Source: Oikopleura dioica
Taxonomy: Eukaryota > Chordata > Appendicularia > Copelata > Oikopleuridae
DNA: 64,000 nt
Assembly (NCBI GenBank): GCA_907165135.1
Contig: OU015568.1
Span: 5,092,501 to 5,156,500 of the forward strand
Direction: 5' to 3'
Shown: piece by piece, positions 35,767 through 47,608 of the stretch
Layout of the letters: each line of letters begins with the position of its first letter
How positions within the stretch are numbered: position 1 is the first letter of the stretch
The notes under the pieces: generated by a model
The model's database searches: none
What the model was told of the DNA's origin: nothing
The model's input: the letters and a program-made list of their open reading frames with translations, nothing else
Made by a program: the position numbers and the translations under genes

Positions 35767-37225
35767 TTAAAACCAGTTTTGGAGAAAATCAAGAATACGA
35801 AGAATCATTCGAAAAGCACGATTCTTGTCTTCCATGCTTTCATCATCGATATTGACGCTCGGTGGTCGCGTTGTAGAGGATGAGATGGTAGGAGGTCGAG
35901 TTGTAGTTGTCATGCAAGGACAGGGTTCTGACTCTGATCGAGTTGATTCAGTGATGCTTGGAGGACGAGTTGTTGAAGAGGAAACGGTCGGAGGTCGAGT
36001 CGAAGTTGTTGTTGAGACTGATGGAGGTCTTGTCGTCGTTATCGTTGATGAAGAAACTGTTGGAGGCCGCGTTGTTGCAGTTGAGCTTGAAAAAACATTT
36101 GGTGGACGGGTAGAAGTGGTTGTTGAAACTGACGGAGGTCGAGTTGTAGTTGTTGAGCAAGTGCATTGTTTGGTCGTTGAGACTGACGGGGGTCGAGTTG
36201 TTGTTGTCGTCACTAGGGTTCGCAATCAAATAATTTCAAAATTTAAAATTGCTCTAAAAATAACCGTTTTCAGGATTCCCCCCTTTTCAATCATCAAGAT
36301 TTCATTTCTGAAATCAGAATTTAAAAATCTACAGTAGAACTCGAGATATGGCCCCGGAAAAAAGAACGAATTTCATCGGCGCGGGCTGCGCGCTGCGCTG
36401 TATGGGTGGCGCCCGAGTGCTTGAATTTTTGACAGGAGGGTTATTTTGCCTGTATAAATGTATGGTCGAGGTTGCGAAATCGTAGAACACCTGTGACCCA
36501 AGATATTGATTATTTTCCGGAATTTCTAGCTCATAATTTGTTTGTTTGTTTATTTTTCTCATTTTTTTTCGATTTTTTAGATTCCCTTATACCGATTTAC
36601 TATACTAAAATTCAATTTTATTATTATTCAAGATGGTCAAAATTATTTGATTGCGAACCCTAGTCGTCACAGATGGTGGACGAGTGGTGGTAGAGGAAAC
36701 TGTAGGTGGTCTTGTTGTTGTTGTTGAACTGTGGGTCGTTGAAAGCGTTGGTGGTCGGGTCGTCATTGTTCTTGTCGAAGTAGTTGTGGTCGTAGCCTTG
36801 GTTGTTGTGGTCGTTTCCTTAGTTGTTGTTGTAGTTGTCGTAGTTGTCGCTTTTGTTGTAGTTGTAGTAGCCTTCGTCGTCGTTGTCGTCGCCTTCGTAG
36901 TCGTAGTTGTAGTCGTGGTTGTTGTCGTAGTCGTTTGAGTGGAGCAAACAGTTCCACAATTACTCATGCAACAGTGCGACGTATCAGTAGCATAAGCGTG
37001 GTTACAGCCTTGAATAACCGGGTCATAAACAGTCCCACCAGTACAGCTCTTCACCGCCGTCTTCTGATTCTCATAGCAGTGGTAGAATTTCTGGCACTCG
37101 CAATGCGGATAGTGCCCATTATTCGCCTTTGATTCGCAGAAATTAAGATCATCTGTGGATCGACGCTCTCGCAGAAATCCTCTCGCGAAGGCTTCACCGG
37201 CGAAAAGAAAAATGAAAACTTTCAT
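35767..37225 (-). CDS. mucin-like protein with chitin-binding domain
   Basis: Secreted protein of about 336 aa. Minus exons: 37225-36661 and 36212-35767. A signal peptide (MKVFIFLFAGEAFA) is followed by one peritrophin-A/CBM14-type domain with six cysteines (FCESKANNGHYPHCECQKFYHC ... C...C...CC), then a long Thr tract and repeats of TTRPP[TS][VI]SS that should be heavily O-glycosylated. The C-terminus (MILRILDFLQNWF) is hydrophobic. Such proteins coat guts, cuticles or extracellular matrix; a role in the larvacean house or gut lining is speculation. Both exons read in one frame only if the 449-bp MITE between them is removed. Confidence 0.75.
36214..36662. mobile_element. hAT-like MITE coinciding with the mucin intron
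   Basis: A 449-bp element whose ends (TAGGGTTCGCAATCAAATAA and complement) are flanked by a perfect 8-bp duplication GTCGTCAC (36206-36213 and 36663-36670). It lies inside the Thr-rich coding repeat. A GG-AG intron (36660-36213 on the minus strand) removes it almost exactly and keeps the frame. Full excision with one duplication copy would restore uninterrupted Thr/Pro repeat. Confidence 0.85.
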
Positions 37226-37406
37226 TTTATCGGAAAGTGATCATTTTGGAACGATTTATGGACGTTTTTATATTTCAATGGAGACAAAAAAGTTTCAGAG
37301 GAGTAAATAACGGAAAAGAATGATAAAACACTTCCGCCAGAAGTTTCCAATCGCGACAATACAAAGAGCTTGAGTGATTTAATAACGAAATATATGAAAG
37401 AACTTT

Positions 37407-38461
37407 TCATTCAAATTCATGTCGCTGTACTCTTTCGCGCTCTCTGCAAACTCCAATAACAAGCATGAGTCCTAAAATCAGCAGTACAGAATTCAGAAGC
37501 GAATTGAAGAAAGCAGCAGGATAGGGATTTTTCTCAGTGATCTAAAAATTTTGCACCCTTGCTCAATTTTTGAGAAGGAATTACCACTTTTGAAATTGCG
37601 CTCAAATCGACAATCAAGGCAATGAAAATAAAAAACCAAATCGCAAGAAGAATTTTCTCATGCTTCTTATTGAGACCTAAAAAACTAAAATAAAAATCAG
37701 AAATGGAACTGTTACCTAGAGAAATTTGGTTTGACCAGATGATCAAGATCGCGATCCCGAGGCTTATATGTTGCAAAAATACGGCTCCTCCCCAGGTGCG
37801 AAAAATTGGAACGCTTGATTCATGAACTTCTTTTATAACGAGATATTCTCTGATTTCTTTCTTGTTTTCACTTTTTTCAGTGTTTGTTTTTCTTGTCTCT
37901 TTATCGCTTTCCGTGTCTGTGCCAGGGTCAGACTCCTCTGTTGTTGGTTTCGTTGTTGTAGTGGTAGCCTTTTCGGTTGTCGTAGTTGTCTTCGTTGTTG
38001 CTGCTGTTGAAGTTGCCTTCGTAGTCGTCGTCGTCGCTTTTGTCGTTGTTGGTTTTTGTGTTGTAGTCGTAGCCTTAGTTGTTGTTGTAGTTTTTGTAGT
38101 TGGTGCATCAGTTGTAGTAGCCTCTGGTCTTGTCGTTGACGCCTTCGTCGTTGTGGTAATTGTTGTAGTTGTGTTCGGTTGGAAGTCCAATTCTATCGCC
38201 TCAAAAGTGACATTGCAAAGAAGCAATGTTCTCAATTTATTATCGCCAATTTCTTTGGTAGTGTTCAACTTGAACTTCAAGTCATCAAAACACTTTGAAA
38301 AATCAAGGATGTCGTTTGGCCAGCCCTTAATCTTCAGTTGAGTAATATAACTTAATTCTATGACTCACGGTTATCTCGTATTCTGTATGATTGAAACTCT
38401 CTTCCGAAGAATCATCACAGGAGCAAAAATTAATCAGAAAATAAGCCAAAGTGAGCTTCAT
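37407..38461 (-). CDS. mucin-like membrane protein with C-terminal helices
   Basis: Minus exons: 38461-38369, 38331-37716, 37676-37585, 37541-37407 (311 aa). The signal peptide (MKLTLAYFLINFCSC) leads to a short globular part with a few cysteines, then a Thr/Lys/Ala-rich stalk (TTTKATTTT units) and an acidic/basic charged stretch. Three hydrophobic helices follow (around FLQHISLGIAILII, LLAIWFFIFIALIV and LLNSVLLILGLMLVIG), then a short basic tail. Introns are 37-43 nt, GT-AG. Family unknown. It is adjacent to another Thr-rich gene but shares no domain with it. Confidence 0.72.
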
Positions 38462-40501
38462 TCTTTCAATAAAGCTCTGGAAACTAAGCCGAGATGGACA
38501 AAACTAAGCATTGTTCATGGGTCGGAAACAAACTCATTTTTCTATCGTAGGAACCATTCAAAGTCATCAAGCTAGAAAAAATGGAAGCATCAAATGGCAA
38601 TTGTTAATAATTCAACATGTGATGGAAAAATATAAAATTTTTTATAAAAAAAATAGCGCTGATCAAGTTGTTTTGCCGAGAAAGCGTGTAATTCAAAACA
38701 AGCCCCAAAGATTGACACGGATCCGTCACCGCGTCTAAGCGCTTTAAAATTCAAGTTCCATTTTCCAGTTGCCAACCTTTTAAGATGACCTTTTTGGCTG
38801 GGAGAAAAGATGCTTGCTGATGAGTTTGAAAAAAGGGTTGACTTTTAAACGGTCCCCAAAATGACGAAATCTGACGTTTTCGTACTAAAATAACCGGAAA
38901 ATCTGATTTTTCAGATTTTTACAGATTTCTCGCAAAATATTCTAAAATCTCGACAACGAAAACTGGCGACTTTTCGAAATTTCAACCGTTTAAAATTGAA
39001 TTAGAAATTGACCTTTTCCGAACTGTCCAAGTTCAGCCGAGTACTCGAGAGCAGCGCTTATCCGATTTTGCTCAGACACGCTTTGGCTCAAAATAAGTGC
39101 ACTTGAATGAACCTGTTGAGCTTTAAAAATTCAGGGGTGATGCAAGAATGACAATTTAGTGTTCCGTTCCTGAATTCGCCAGTCACAAATCGCGAATCTT
39201 GGTTTCAGGCTTCTAAATATTCAGCAGCCCTTTTGTCTAAGCTCAAGTTAGATCAGGTTCGCATATAATCGGATTATCAGTTATCCTTGATGACAGGAAA
39301 TTATACAAAGAGCTCTCCATAAGTGATAGACCCAGCTCAGAATTCACTTTGCGGGTCAAGAAAATATGGTCTTTCTAAAATGAATGAGTGAATTCAAGAG
39401 CAAACAATTGTTAAATCAGCTCTAGTAATATTTGATTACGCAGCATCTGAAAATGGACACGCTGTCTGTTATCTTTTCGTTTTACGGAGGATAATAAATC
39501 AATGGTTCTTGCGAATTTCTTTCCGAATGTCTGAAAAACCGTTTTTACCGATCAACGAGTTCAGAATTTTATTTCTAGAGTGATCAATTCAAACAGGAGA
39601 ATATTTAATTATCAATAATCTGTTGCTAAAAACGTGTGATCTTGCCAATTATTTTGGTAACGGCTCATTGTTCGAACTTCGAAGACTTTATTTTTAAACG
39701 CAAAAATCAGCAGAAACCTCCAGAAGAACAGGGATTTTTGATGATACTAGGGACGTTGCAATGACTTCTGTGCTCACCGATAGATCTCCATCAAAATCGA
39801 GTCTTTGAAAAGGAAAAGGATATTCTACACCAGCGACAAGGAAAATTGAATTGTCAATTCTGATGGCTGATCCCCATCAATCAGCCTAAATTCAAAAGAG
39901 CTTCTTTTTAAAGGATTCTCTTACATTCTGAAGGTCATAGTCCAGATATCAGAATACCAGAGCCGGTTTTATATTCGTTGATAAGTCGTTGAGGCTGTTT
40001 TTCCATTCGCATCCTTCTAATTTAGCAATCTTAGGATGGTTTAAATTTAATAAACTGATCAAAAAAAAATAATTTTTGCTGATCAGCAGTGTTTCTATTA
40101 AATATAAAGCTCGCCATTAATATGGGCATGAGAAGTTTGTCCAACTTAAAAATCATCTGGTGCTGAAAATTGTTGGTGTCGTATTAAACAAGTAATGTAT
40201 ATCTAGCATATGTTTTAACCGGCTTGAAATTTGAAATAGATGGAACATTCATCTCTTGGGCATTTTAGAACGATGAAACAATCTGAACCCGGACAAACGA
40301 ACGGTAGCTCCCGCGCGTAACCTTTTCCTAATGCTTTTCTTGACAGGCGCGCGTTGTCACGAGCGCTCTCTCACTCCACCGCGTAATCGCGCGCAATATT
40401 AAAACCCTTCGTTTCTCTTGTTTCCCACACGGCAATAATCCGTTATTTCCCATTTTTTGATATACTTTTTTATAAAGAAATATCAAAAGTAGCTAGCGAA
40501 A
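38462..40501. other. 2-kb gene-free stretch
   Basis: The longest empty interval in the window. No splice-supported exon, tRNA or clear inverted repeat was seen. The last 80 bp, with TTTTTATAAAG at about 40468, probably contain the promoter of the next gene. Confidence 0.45.
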
Positions 40502-43500
40502 ATGAAGTTAGCAGCTACTCTTTTGACCTTCGCCGAAGGAGCTTGGAAGGACAAATGGGAGAATCAAATAAGAGGACGATCACCAGCGACTGCGGCGGCT
40601 TGCACTGCGGCTATGATTGAGGAGACCGCGGCTTTGCCGATCGTTAATGGTGAATGGGACTGCCCAACGCTAGGACAAGATGTTTCCACGATGGTTTGCT
40701 CAGCGAAATGCCTCGTCGGAGAGAAAAATTGGAAGAAGGCTTCGATTCAGGTACTTTTTCGATTTATTTTTTTACAGAACTTTCGTCTTAAAATTGAGTC
40801 TTTCCCTAATAATCATCAATTTTGTAGGCAAAATGCAAATCCACCCCGAAAATCAAGCGAAAACTCAGCACTGAGAACCTGATCTGTGAGGAAAAAGTCG
40901 ATCTCTGCGAGGAAGCGCTCTCATCCATGGACATTCTTATGGGCTCCCTGAATCTAGTCAGCACCCACCCTAAAAAGGGAAATACCTACCGACTCGTCTG
41001 CGACGATGGAGAGGATCTGGGCGCGGTCAAGTGCAAGAATGGCAATTTCAAGTCGAAAATCAACTCATTCGAAACTGCTTGCGACCGATTTGTCTGCAAC
41101 GAGGAAGATGCCTTCGAAAACTTCCCGATTGGCGAGGGCGAGTGGAGATGTTCCACCAAAAAAGGCAAAATTACTTGCAGTGGAAAGTGCTTCTGGGAAG
41201 AATCTGCACCGATTCGTTTCAAAACTCGCTGCACGCCAAACGATGGCTGGTTCATTTTCAAAAATGAGAAGTTTTCTGATGACTTCTGCGAAGAAGAGCC
41301 AACAACAACTACGGAATTTACTTCAACGACTACCGATGCAACCACATTCACAACTGGTCCAAGTACAACAACACTTGCAACAGAACCGCCTTTCACTACC
41401 CCAGATCTATCCGATTTCGAAGCATTGACAGATGTGATCACTCCTGGCCTTCTTACCTGCGCCCGCGAATCAAACTTCGGAATCGACGACGAAACTCGTG
41501 GATCTTCAAAGATCGTTGGAGGAGTAACAGCAGCAGAAAATGCATGGCCCTTCATCGCCAGACTTTTTATCAAAGATGATCCAGATAGCCTCACTGGTTT
41601 CAGATGCGGAGGAACAGTAATTGACAATAACTGGGTTTTGTCCGCCGCTCATTGTTGCGAGGGCGCGGTGTCGATCAAAGCGGTTTTTAGTGATTTGAGC
41701 AGCAGCGTCTTCGAAAGCGGCCAATTTGATCTCACTGCTCATCACTTCGTCATTCACCCCGATTACGAAGGAAAAGGAAATGATATCTGCTTGATCCATT
41801 TCACGGAAGATATCGTTGCCAGTGACAATGACGGTGATGTCAAGATTGCTTGTCTCCCAGAAGAGCCTGTTGAACATGGAAAAGCCTGCTGGGTTGCCGG
41901 ATGGGGAACGACTTCCTCTGGAGGATCATTGTCCAGCGATCTCCTTCAGGTCGGCGTCAACGTAATGGATCAGGACTACTGTCTCGCCAAGTCCTTCATC
42001 GCTAGCCTCGAGGGAGACGACATCTGCGCCGGTATTCCTGATATGGACGGCGATCATCTTGTTGACGGCGGAGCAGACGCTTGCCAAGGTGACTCTGGAG
42101 GACCTCTTCTTTGCAATGTTGATGGACGAGCCACACTTGTTGGTGTCGTTTCACGCGGAACAGGTTGTGCGTTGCAGGGATGGCCAGGATTGTACTCTTC
42201 GGTTGACAGCTCCATTGACTGGATTCAAGAAACTGTTGCTAGCTTCATGCCGACAACTTCCACAACGACAAGCACTACTACTTCGACAACTACAAGTACT
42301 ACCACTACTACAAAAACAACGACCACCACAACTACCACTACAACAACGACGACAACATTGACCACGACTACCACCACTACCACTACCACTACCACCACTA
42401 CCACCACCACTACCACCACGACTACGACAACGACGACCACAACAACGACCACAACCACCACCAAGACAACGACGACGTCGACCACAACATCGACAACTAC
42501 CACCACCACCACCACGACTACGACGACCACGACGACGACTACTACGACGACTACAACTTCTACAACTACAACTTCAACAACAATCACCACAACCACAACT
42601 ACAACTACCACAACTACTACAACTACTACTACTACGACAACCACAACTACGACAACTACAACGACTACAACCACTCCTCCTGAATTCGTCCCTCTTACAA
42701 ACTCCATCACCGCTGGACTCGACACCTGTACTGACTCCTCCAATTTCCCAACAGGTGGACGAAAGAAACGTGCCCGCATGTCAAAGATTGTGGGCGGAGT
42801 TACCGCAGAAGATAATGAGTGGCCATGGATCACTAGACTTTTCCTTGCTCAAACAGTTGGTGGCACAAGTGGATTCAGATGCGGCGGAAGTATCATCCAC
42901 TCGAACTGGGTTCTATCAGCTGCTCATTGCTGCGAGGATATGGCGGAAATCACTGCGACTTTTGGAGAACTTTCAGTGAATGATTTTGACTGTAAGTAAA
43001 GACTTTCATTTCTGAAAATCAAGGTCTTTGTAGCAAACGAGTACAGCCTATCTTCAACAACCTTCTTCAATCACCCTGAATACGGAAACTCAAGTGACGG
43101 AAACTCGATGAATTCTGACTGGTGCCTTATCAAATTCGACGATGATATCCTCGCTGCTGATCCAGAGGGAAAGACTCGTATGGCTTGTTTGCCAACTGAG
43201 GAACCAGAGCATGGCGCAGGTTGCTGGGTTGCTGGATGGGGAGCTACTTCTTTCGGAAGTGGTACTTCTTCTGAGCTCTTGAGCACTGGTGTCAATGTTA
43301 TGAGCCAAGAGTACTGTCTTCTTAACAGGATCGTTTTATACAAATTTTAACGGCAAACCTTTTTTTGGTTTACGACTTTCTTGAATCATTTCGTAAAACA
43401 TGAACAGTAACATCAACTCCCTGATGCCCGACGATGTCTGTGCCGGGATCCCTGATCTTAACTCTGACGGCTTCACCGATGGCGGTCAGGATTCTTGCCA

Positions 43501-43666
43501 GGGCGATTCTGGTGGACCCCTCATTTGCCCAGTCAACGGCCGAGCTACCCTCATCGGAGTTGTTTCTCGAGGAGTCGGCTGTGCCAGCGAGGGATGGCCG
43601 GGAATTTACTCCTCCGTCTTGAGCGCAAAATCTTGGATCGAAGCGACCATCGCGGCAAATCCCTAA
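40502..43666 (+). CDS. secreted polyprotease with two trypsin domains
   Basis: 988 aa; exons 40502-40750, 40828-42991, 43034-43328, 43408-43666. A short hydrophobic leader ([13 protein letters not shown]) precedes Cys-rich CCP/sushi-like modules, a Thr linker, trypsin domain 1 ([27 protein letters not shown]), a low-complexity Thr linker of about 140 residues, and trypsin domain 2 ([27 protein letters not shown]). Both triads are complete, and Asp at the specificity position predicts Lys/Arg cleavage. IVGG is preceded by Ser-Lys in both, so each domain can be activated separately. Intron 43329-43407 is GA-AG; the first domain supplies the uninterrupted comparison. AATAAA at about 43746. Polyserases have this general layout in vertebrates, but orthology is not claimed. 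Confidence 0.88.
42256..42676 (+). repeat. ACN microsatellite encoding a Thr linker
   Basis: About 420 bp of ACA/ACC/ACG/ACT triplets, with a few AAG, AGC, TCG and ATC interruptions. Mixed synonymous codons rather than one pure triplet argue that Thr identity, not DNA slippage alone, is kept. Confidence 0.9.
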
Positions 43667-44276
43667 AAAAATCACGAAAATGACGGAATTTTTCATAAAA
43701 TCTTTGATAACAACAAGGACTCATATTTCCATTTCTCACCTGTAAATAAATAACATCAAACAAAAAGTGAGGTCATTTTAATCCACGCATACAGGCAGGA
43801 ATATATTTTCTTCGACACGACAACACATGCATAATTTATCAAAAGACAACTCGTTGCTTGCCGCTTTTTTTAATAACCAATTTGAATTTCAAAGACGGGA
43901 CAATACTTAATGTCAGCGCCTCCTTACATGCCATTTCAGGTGGAAATCATGTCCACAGTTTCCAATTAACATTCGATTTTCTCATTTTCTTGATGAATGA
44001 TTGATTATTCCGGCGAGTATAAAAGTCATCGACGTCTGATTTCCTCAACCACATAATTAATTCGCCATTCTCCGAGTTTTCAACTGCAGGTTTGTCAATT
44101 TTTGATTTCAAGAGGGCACCTTAGTACGACGAAAACGTTCCCAAAATCAGATAATGCATTCCACGATGATAAATTGCGGATCTTAGATGAGAATAATTGA
44201 TTCTCGGAGAACTCTCAATCTTTAATTCGTCTTCTTTAAAAGGAAATACTGATACAGTTTTTTGATTCAGAACAAC
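43667..44276. promoter_or_regulatory. intergenic region with TATA box and 5'UTR intron
   Basis: TATAAAAG at 44018-44025 is the clearest TATA box in the window. CAACTGCAG/GTTTGT at 44081-44091 followed by TTTTTGATTCAG ending at 44270, just before AACAACATG, fits a 5'UTR intron of the next gene. The CAG at 44270 could instead accept a spliced leader. Confidence 0.55.
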
Positions 44277-44471
44277 ATGCAGTTGAACCTCTTTTTCCTC
44301 CTTGTCGCCGTTGCCGATGGTTTTCTTCAGAGTAGATACAGCTTCTCGGATCACCCTAAACAAGGTTCGTCTTTTTGAAAAATTTAATGCAAAAATGATC
44401 TTTTAGAAAAAGACACTTCATCTGGACTCAAGCAATTTCTAGAGCAGTGCTCACGATATAGTTACAGTTAA
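44277..44471 (+). CDS. 50-aa secreted peptide
   Basis: Exons 44277-44364 and 44407-44471. A signal peptide (MQLNLFFLLVAVADG) is followed by about 35 residues with a single cysteine and dibasic-poor sequence ending SRYSYS. The GT-AG intron is 42 nt. With its own TATA box it looks like a real gene, possibly a peptide hormone or antimicrobial-type product; function unknown. A single Cys would allow only intermolecular disulphides. Confidence 0.6.
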
Positions 44472-45005
44472 TTATGAAATTTTTGGACATTTTTTGTCCC
44501 AAGATTTTCGCAAAAATATCCAAAAATTTGATACACGCGGCCAAAAAAAATGTCCCATCCAAATCGCTTAAAAAATTTTTTTTGAGGAAAATCTCCATCA
44601 TTCTTTGTTGAATCCTTCTTCTCAAGACAAAAAATGTTTTGGGGGTACGAGATCAACCTTCAATCTTATTTTTCTCAAAGAAAAAGTAAGATTTTTAATA
44701 AGAAAAAACATCATATTATAAGAAAACATATCTTGAGCAACAAAAAGGCTGGCTGAACCCGATGAACATTCCGCCTTTCAATAAACGTCTTCAGAAAAGA
44801 AATCATTTCTTGGAGAGGAATTTTGAATATTGACTGTTAAAAATAAAAGAAACTAAGGGTGAAAATATGTTTTTCTCTATAAAGATTCATTTTCGGTTTT
44901 TAACCATTTATATTTTATGGTCTGGAAGCCTATTCATAATTTGGCTCTCTTCTGTTCCAGTGAGCGCCTTTTCGTTAGCCTACTGGATTCTCAGTTGCCA
45001 AGAGA
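44472..45005. other. gene-free stretch
   Basis: AT-rich, no supported exon. An AG immediately upstream of the next ATG (ATTCTCAG/TTGCCAAGAGA) is shared with its paralogue at 47591-47608 and is probably a trans-splice or UTR acceptor. Confidence 0.45.
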
Positions 45006-45500
45006 ATGGATTACGAAGCGTATCTTGATGCTTTTCAAGCCGAGCTAAATTACAAGCCGAAAGCTCCAGCTTTTGGTCATCCTCCCGCAGCTGGTGAAAT
45101 AGGAAGTGCTAGAAAGGCCTCCAGACCTAATTCCGAAAATGCTCCGCTTTCTGACGAAAAGAAGGAGGCAATAGCAAAGGCGAAAGGCGCAGCGAAAAAG
45201 GTAATTATATCATATAATTTATATGATTCTAATTGAATTCGAAGGATTTGCAGGATCTTCATGCTGATGGCCTCAATATCAAGACAATGACTCAAGATGA
45301 TCGAATAAAAATGATCACCGAAGGCCTGAAGAGTTTCGTCGAAAACGACAAAATCGCCAAAGAAATCAACAATATGTTCCAGGACCCTCGGTATAGCTTA
45401 TGCCTTTTCCACTTCAGTCTTGATTGCTTTAAGATTCAATTTGGAGGACGCAATCAAGCGTGATCCGTTGAAGATTTCACTGAAAACGATCAAAGGCTGA
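45006..45500 (+). CDS. MDYEAYLDAF family member A
   Basis: One of four paralogues of unknown function. Exons 45006-45200, 45254-45390, 45434-45500 (132 aa). The N-terminus MDYEAYLDAFQAEL is followed by PPAAGEIG, a basic linker and a helical DLHADGLNIKTMTQDDR unit. Introns are phase 0 then phase 2 in every member. Copy A lacks the hydrophobic segment (ALLAAA...) of copies B-D in its last exon, while keeping the ISLKTIKG end, so it has an internal deletion. No signal peptide. Probably cytosolic; the hydrophobic C-terminus of its paralogues may bind membrane. Confidence 0.68.
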
Positions 45501-45844
45501 AAAAATGCTTCAGAAGAAATGATGTTTCTGAAAAGTTCTGTTTCATCAACGAAAGATTCCAATAAAATGGTTAATAACAACCAAAATATATGCCTTATTA
45601 TGCAAATTACTTTATTATTATTGAAAGTTAAACTGTTGAAAACTAATTTGATTGATATGTTTTTCGTTTAAAAAACCTTCTCATGAGCTTTTTTATGAGC
45701 CTACTCATGAAGAGTCAGAAGAGTCGTTGACAGTGTCTAAATTTATCGCTTTTTTCAAGCGCAGTGCTAGCAAACGATTCCGCCTCAGAAGTCAGACTAG
45801 TTTTCAAAGAGAATGACCTTGGATTACGTAGCTTATTTGACTGC

Positions 45845-46830
45845 GGTCATACGTGGTCAATCTTCGGGGTAGGGATCCCGAAGAATAGACGATTTTAAAT
45901 ACGCTCAATCTTCGGGGTAAAATCCCGAAGAGCTACCGATAAAAAATGCGGCCAATCTTCGGGGTCTCGAAAATCCGGAGACGAAGAATAACCGATCAAC
46001 ATTGTGGTGAATCTTCGGGGTCAGAAAAAAACTTTGAAGATGAATACTTATAAAAGATCAGCATATTTAATTTTTCTATAGTTTTTCCTGCTATGAGAAA
46101 CTATCAAACAAATAGAAATCCGATGTTACAATTTATGAATGAATAATAATGAATAATAATTTAATGAATAATATTTTATTAAAGTGGCCGATATTTCCGA
46201 CCAGAATTCAGGGATTTTCGAATAAAAATTTCGTCCTAAAGATTGAAAGCCAATTAACAACTCTCTTATTGAAAGTTTTTAACAGTAAACTATTTAAAAA
46301 GTAGAAAATTATCAAAACTGATTGTCCCTAACCTCGGGGCTCCGCCCCTCGGTCCTAAGATGCCGGGGTCTAGTCTAGGGTTAGTTAGGGTTACCGAAGG
46401 CCTATCCCCCTCGGGTAATTTGTTCCGTCATTTTGAAGGTGCCCCCTAACCCTAACCTTTATTTTAGCAAATACAATGATTTTATTTTTTTTTATCGACA
46501 AAAAGTCTTTGGGGATTTTTGAAGCGCAGGATGAAGTATTCTTTTTTACCAACTCTTGTGCTGATAGCAACATTCATAAGGCGGGCGGATGATAGGAATT
46601 TCGATAACGCGGCAGCGAAATTTAGCACTCGACAATCTCGAAAACACTCATTTGACCCCGAAGAATCACCGCATTGTGCATCGGTTATTCTTCGTCTCTG
46701 GCTTTCAAGACCCCGAAGATTGACCGCATTTTATATTGGTAGCTCTTCGGGATCGTACCCCGAAGATTGAGCGTATTTAAAATCGTCTATTCTTCGGGAT
46801 CCCTACCCCGAAGATTGACCGCATATGTCG
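45845..46830. mobile_element. 986-bp TIR transposon splitting family member B
   Basis: Flanked by a perfect 8-bp duplication TTGACTGC (45837-45844 and 46831-46838). Inverted ends of roughly 190 bp are built of repeated CAATCTTCGGGG...CCCGAAGA modules, well conserved between ends. There is no transposase frame; the centre carries the GC-rich telomere-like repeat. The 8-bp duplication fits hAT-type integration. Removing element and one duplication copy gives an uninterrupted first exon starting MTLDYVAYLTAFQEEL. Confidence 0.88.
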
Positions 46831-47349
46831 TTGACTGCTTTTCAAGAGGAGCTCCACCGGAAACCAGCAGGTTTTGGGCCTCCTCCCGCAGCTGGGGGAG
46901 TCAGTAATGCCAGAGCTTCTTCCGAAACTCCGGATTCTGGGGAAAAGAAAGAAGCAATTCAGGTAATTTCATGAACGAATAAAGACAATTACAATTCACG
47001 AACAATAGGATCTTCATGCCGATAGACAAAATGTCATCAAAGGAAAGACCAAGGAGGAGCTAATTACTGCTATCACTGCAGAACTCAAGAGCTTTGCAAA
47101 GAATGACGAAATCGCGAAAGAAATGCAGACCTTGGTGGACAATCCCAAGTAAATCTACTTCTTTATTTATTATCCTACAAAATTTTCTTTAGATACGACG
47201 ATGTCGCGGAGAAAATCAAGACCGATCCAAGTGAGATCGTCGAATATCTCACCGCAAAATGGGCAAAATTCGCCCTTCTTGCTGCTGCTTACTACGTCGG
47301 CGCTAACCAGGACACTCTGATTTCCCTGGTGGAAACAATCAAAGCTTGA
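46825..47349 (+). CDS. MDYEAYLDAF family member B, 5' end replaced by transposon
   Basis: Exons 46825-46962, 47009-47148, 47193-47349 (144 aa) if the ATG at 46825, donated by the transposon end, is used; it is in frame (MSLTAFQEELHRKP). The original start (ATG 45813, exon piece 45813-45844) lies on the far side of the element. The last exon retains the hydrophobic WAKFALLAAAYYVGAN segment and LISLVETIKA. A spliced transcript across the element is possible (a GT donor lies at its left edge), but I see no seamless AG. Whether it is expressed cannot be read from sequence. Confidence 0.55.
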
Positions 47350-47608
47350 AAATAAAATTTGGCGCTGACGAAATCTGATTTCTCCTGACGAGTTCCGTTT
47401 CCTGGCCAAACTATTTCACTAAAAATAGCACTAAAAATTATTTTCATTCTCATGTTTTTTTTTTCAATTTTTATGCTTTCTTCGCAGTTCTCATTGAACG
47501 GAGAGCCAATTGTTCTGTTTAAATTTACTTTTATGAATCAGCAAGCTTAGTCTCAGCAAATAATACCGCCTCGCAAGTCAGACTTCTCGCTTTTCAGTTC
47601 CCAAGAGA

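Noticed and set aside
36651-38341. Long Val-rich open frames opposite the two mucin genes
   Set aside because: They are antisense shadows of ACN codons (Thr) and lack splice sites, starts and domains; the minus-strand frames carry signal peptides and cysteines.
42225-42833. Val-rich open frame opposite the polyprotease linker
   Set aside because: Antisense of the Thr microsatellite; the forward strand carries both trypsin domains.
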